NCBI RefSeq assembly: GCF_001553935.1
Contig: NZ_CP014232.1
Span: 558,001 to 622,000 of the forward strand
From: Actinomyces oris
GTDB taxonomy: Bacteria > Actinomycetota > Actinomycetes > Actinomycetales > Actinomycetaceae
Direction of reading: 5' to 3'
Length of the DNA: 64,000 nucleotides
Under the pieces are notes generated by a model. The model worked only from the letters and a program-made list of their open reading frames with translations, had not been told where the DNA came from and did not search any database. Shown here in pieces: positions 61,566-64,000 of the stretch. The position numbers were made by a program, and so were the translations under genes. The stretch's first letter is position 1. Every line of letters starts with the position of its first letter.

Positions 61566-62786
61566 GTGGACAACATCAACAACCCGTACACACCCAACGC
61601 AGGAGCAGCCCCGGAGGTCCTCATTGGTCGCGACGGGCAGACCGAGGCGTTTTCTATCCTACTTCAGAGGCTCAAACGAGGCCGGACAGAGCAATCGATG
61701 ATCATGACCGGCCTGCGCGGCGTCGGCAAGACCGTCCTGCTTAACAGGTTCGCAGAACTCGCCGAGATGGCAGGATGGGAGTCAATCGAGCTTGAAGCGA
61801 GCAAGCACGATGAAACAGCATTCCGTCAGTCCATCTTCTCCAAGTTCCGTGCCGCACTTCTACACATATCGCCTCGTCGCCGCTGGAGCGAACGCGCTCG
61901 ACACGCCGCAGAAGTACTCAGCTCCTTTGTGCTATCGATCGACCAATCCGGCACTTTTTCCGTCACGTGGGACGTAGACCCGTCCGAGGGCTACGGGGAT
62001 CACGGCGACCTAGGGCTAGACCTCACAGACGTATTTCTAGCCGTAGGAGAAGTTGCAAAGGAAAAAGGAACCGGGATCGTCCTACTCATCGACGAAGTTC
62101 AATTTCTCACCACCGTTCAGCTTGAATCACTCATACAAGCGGTTCACAAGTCCGTTCAGAAGAAGCTCCCCATCACTTTTGTGGGAGCCGGCCTACCACA
62201 GATCGCCGAGCTCGCTGGAGACGCCAAGTCTTACGCAGAAAGACTGTTCAAGTTCCCACGCATCGACTCCCTCACCCCCGAGGAAGCCCGACAAGCGCTT
62301 GTGGGACCCGCAGAAACCGAGAACGTGTCCTACGACGAAGATGCCGTGGACCTCGCAGTCAGCCTCACTCACGGCTACCCGTACTTCATTCAGGAGCTAG
62401 GGTACCAAGCATGGATCGTAGCGAGCGGAAACCACATCACGGCAGAAGACATCAGTACCGCTAAAGACGCATACGAAGCAAAGCTGGACGGGTCGTTCTT
62501 CCGCGTACGACTCGACCGTGCAACCCCCCTTCAAACCGCATACATGAGAGCCATGGCGGAACTCGGCTCCGAGCCCCAGAAAGCAGCCGATGTCGCCTCC
62601 CTCATGAAACGAGAGTCGTCACAGGTGGCACCCATCAGGTCTCAACTCATTGACATGGGGCTGCTATACACGCCCCAGCACGGCTATGCCGCCTTCACCG
62701 TCCCGGACTTCGACAAGTTCATGATGCGAGCCGTGCCCTATCTTGAGGTCCCAGAGATTCAACATCGCCGTCGACGCAAGAAATAA
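61566..62786 (+). CDS. Solo AAA+ ATPase (AAA_16/Orc-Cdc6-like)
   Basis: The 406-residue ATPase has Walker A GLRGVGKT (residues 49-56), Walker B IVLLIDEVQFL (about 170-180), sensor 1 region ITFVGAGLPQIAEL, a helical lid, and a C-terminal winged helix (about 310-395) ending in a basic RRRRKK tail. This is the archaeal-type/Orc1-Cdc6-like AAA class. GTG at 61566 is likely leaderless or weakly led. GC content and codon use are lower in GC than its neighbours, and it is framed by 183-bp repeats of folE, so it is acquired. Its function is unknown. Confidence 0.88.
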   Translation: MDNINNPYTPNAGAAPEVLIGRDGQTEAFSILLQRLKRGRTEQSMIMTGLRGVGKTVLLNRFAELAEMAGWESIELEASKHDETAFRQSIFSKFRAALLHISPRRRWSERARHAAEVLSSFVLSIDQSGTFSVTWDVDPSEGYGDHGDLGLDLTDVFLAVGEVAKEKGTGIVLLIDEVQFLTTVQLESLIQAVHKSVQKKLPITFVGAGLPQIAELAGDAKSYAERLFKFPRIDSLTPEEARQALVGPAETENVSYDEDAVDLAVSLTHGYPYFIQELGYQAWIVASGNHITAEDISTAKDAYEAKLDGSFFRVRLDRATPLQTAYMRAMAELGSEPQKAADVASLMKRESSQVAPIRSQLIDMGLLYTPQHGYAAFTVPDFDKFMMRAVPYLEVPEIQHRRRRKK

Positions 62787-62822
62787 GGCCACCATTCCAC
62801 TCGGGGAGGCAGTCGCTGGCTT

Positions 62823-63005
62823 CCGGTGTCGAGGCCCGACCAGACCTCAGGACCGCCGGCCCAGGACCAGGCTCATGGCCTCGGAGCGGGTGGCGGCGTT
62901 GCGCATGATGCCGCGCACGGCGGAGGTGACCGTGTTGGAGCCGGGCTTGCGCACGCCCCGCATCGACATACACAGGTGCTCGGCCTCGACCACCACGAGC
63001 ACGCC
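62823..63005 (-). repeat. 183-bp direct repeat of the folE 3' end, copy 2 (in the intact gene)
   Basis: This copy forms the last 52 codons of the intact folE and 24 bases of its 3' flank. It matches 61314-61496 at 177 of 183 positions. Upstream identity stops sharply where the remnant's coding sequence diverges. Confidence 0.92.
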
Positions 63006-63419
63006 ACGGCACTGCAGGCGCTCGACGAGGGCGTCAGCGATCTGCCGGGTGAGCCGCTCCTGGACCTGGGGGCGCCGGGCGTAGCCGTCCACGAGGCGCG
63101 CCACCTTGGACAGGCCGGTGACGCGCCCGTCCTCACTGGGGATGTAGCCCACGTGCGCCAACCCGTGGAAGGGCAGCAGGTGGTGCTCGCACACCGAGTA
63201 CATGGGGATGTCGCGCACGAGGACCATCTCCTCGTGCCCGACGTCGAAGACCCGCTCGACGTGCTCGGCCGGGTCCTGGTCGAGGCCGGCGAACATCTCC
63301 GCGTAGGCGCGCGCCATGCGCTCGGGGGTGTCACGCAGCCCGTCGCGCTCGGGGTCCTCCCCGATGGCGACGAGCAGGTCGTGCACCGCCCGCCGCACGC
63401 CCTCGGCGTCATAGCTCAT
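62847..63419 (-). CDS. folE: GTP cyclohydrolase I
   Basis: The 190-residue enzyme converts GTP to dihydroneopterin triphosphate, the first step of folate synthesis. Zinc ligands and active site are in [19 protein letters not shown] and [11 protein letters not shown]. Residues VRDIPMYS and [14 protein letters not shown] are standard. It follows ftsH by 51 bases on the same strand. Its last 52 codons lie in a repeat also found 1.5 kb downstream, so the gene end may have been supplied by imported DNA. Confidence 0.94.
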   Translation of the reverse strand: MSYDAEGVRRAVHDLLVAIGEDPERDGLRDTPERMARAYAEMFAGLDQDPAEHVERVFDVGHEEMVLVRDIPMYSVCEHHLLPFHGLAHVGYIPSEDGRVTGLSKVARLVDGYARRPQVQERLTRQIADALVERLQCRGVLVVVEAEHLCMSMRGVRKPGSNTVTSAVRGIMRNAATRSEAMSLVLGRRS

Positions 63420-63470
63420 GGTCAGCCTCTGTCTCTCCGCGCCTGCCGGGCCCGCCGGGCCCGGGCCGGC

Positions 63471-64000
63471 TCAATGGTTGTAGCCCCAGTAGTCGTCGCT
63501 GCCGTGGGAGTCGTCAGGCTCACCGCCGGCTTCGTCACTGGCGGGGGCGGGCTCGACGACGGGCAGCGACTCGTCGCTGCGCCACAGGGGCCGCTCGGGC
63601 TGCTTGATGACGCCCTCGAAGATCCTCTCCAGGTCCTTCTCCAGGAGCGTCTCACGGCTGAGGAGCTCCTCGGCCAGCTTGTCGAGCACGGCGCGGTTAC
63701 GGGTGAGGATTTCCCAGGCCTCCCGGTGGGCGGCGTCCAGCAGGCTGCGGACCTCGGTGTCGACAGTGGCGGCGACCTGCTCGGAGAAGTCACGGCTGGT
63801 GGCGTTGAGCCCCAGGACCGTCTCGCTCTCGGTGGTGCCGAGCTTGACGGCGCCGACCGCGCTGGTCATGCCGTAGTCGGTGACCATCTTGCGGGCCGTG
63901 GCGGTGGCCTTCTCGATGTCGTTGGAGGCGCCGGTGGTGGGGTCGCGGAAGATGATCTCCTCGGCGGCCCGCCCGCCCATGGCGTAGACGAGCTGGTCGA
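63471..64000 (-). CDS. ftsH: ATP-dependent zinc metalloprotease FtsH, C-terminal part (runs off the window)
   Basis: Only the last 176 or so residues are in the window. They contain the peptidase-domain DQLVYAMGGRAAEEIIF, the ASNDIEKATATARKMVTDYGM segment, and DTEVRSLLDAAHREAWEIL, typical of FtsH after the zinc site. The acidic tail (VVEPAPASDEAGGEPDDSHG to WGYNH) is disordered. FtsH degrades membrane and cytosolic proteins at the membrane. The start lies beyond position 64000. Confidence 0.93.
   Translation of the reverse strand, partial: DQLVYAMGGRAAEEIIFRDPTTGASNDIEKATATARKMVTDYGMTSAVGAVKLGTTESETVLGLNATSRDFSEQVAATVDTEVRSLLDAAHREAWEILTRNRAVLDKLAEELLSRETLLEKDLERIFEGVIKQPERPLWRSDESLPVVEPAPASDEAGGEPDDSHGSDDYWGYNH

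Noticed and set aside
61566..62786. AAA ATPase as a transposition helper (IstB/TniB-type)
   Set aside because: It has an Orc/Cdc6-like arrangement with a C-terminal winged helix, and no transposase or terminal repeats accompany it.

Overview
This window looks like chromosome of an Actinomyces-type actinobacterium. The DNA is very GC-rich with G/C at most wobble positions, GTG and TTG starts are common, and ATGA/TGATG stop-start overlaps are frequent. The right part carries an actinobacterial folate/pantothenate block read leftward: ftsH-folE ... folP-folB-folK-DUF3180-PH proteins ... panC-panD ... lysS, with a DUF2520 gene divergent from panC. No rRNA, tRNA or CRISPR was recognised. The genus is an inference; the sequence alone does not name a species.

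Left part (1-12.9 kb), carbon and peptide supply: a lutABC lactate-oxidation operon, a mannitol/hexuronate-type polyol dehydrogenase, an FMN L-lactate dehydrogenase, two tandem POT peptide transporters, a complete IS481-like element (1463 bp, 12-bp target duplication) sitting in the loop of a large hairpin, and a ClbS/DfsB-family protein. Then (12.9-24.8 kb) comes an amine/GABA catabolic region: class-III aminotransferase, APC permease, universal stress protein and aminobutyraldehyde dehydrogenase on the minus strand, a PucR regulator, and divergently gabT, glutamate dehydrogenase and a succinate-semialdehyde-type dehydrogenase.

Middle part (24.8-37 kb): a siderophore ABC importer with a good DtxR/IdeR iron box upstream; a PadR regulator with an ABC/FtsX export pair; a pentapeptide-repeat protein followed by two proteins that each carry two DivIVA motifs; and a RloA/RloB-like pair, a candidate phage-defence module. 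Then lysS, a hypothetical protein, panD, panC, DUF2520, PH-domain proteins, DUF3180, a FolB-FolK fusion with a very long low-complexity linker, and folP.

Right part (49.7-62.8 kb): accessory DNA separates folP from folE. It holds two large FtsX-type permeases and one ATPase that share an upstream promoter motif, one LuxR-type response regulator with two histidine kinases, a paired SMR exporter with a YvaD-like protein, and a low-GC solo AAA ATPase. That ATPase is flanked by 183-bp direct repeats of the folE 3' end, as if it arrived with a replacement folE tail.

Three features cut across the window. There are several families of palindromic interspersed elements, including two 122-bp copies of one family. 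Four single-base frameshifts all lie in G/C homopolymers, including two in folB, and look more like base-calling error than gene decay. Solo AAA cassette, RloAB pair and palindromic elements are the best candidates for undescribed biology.
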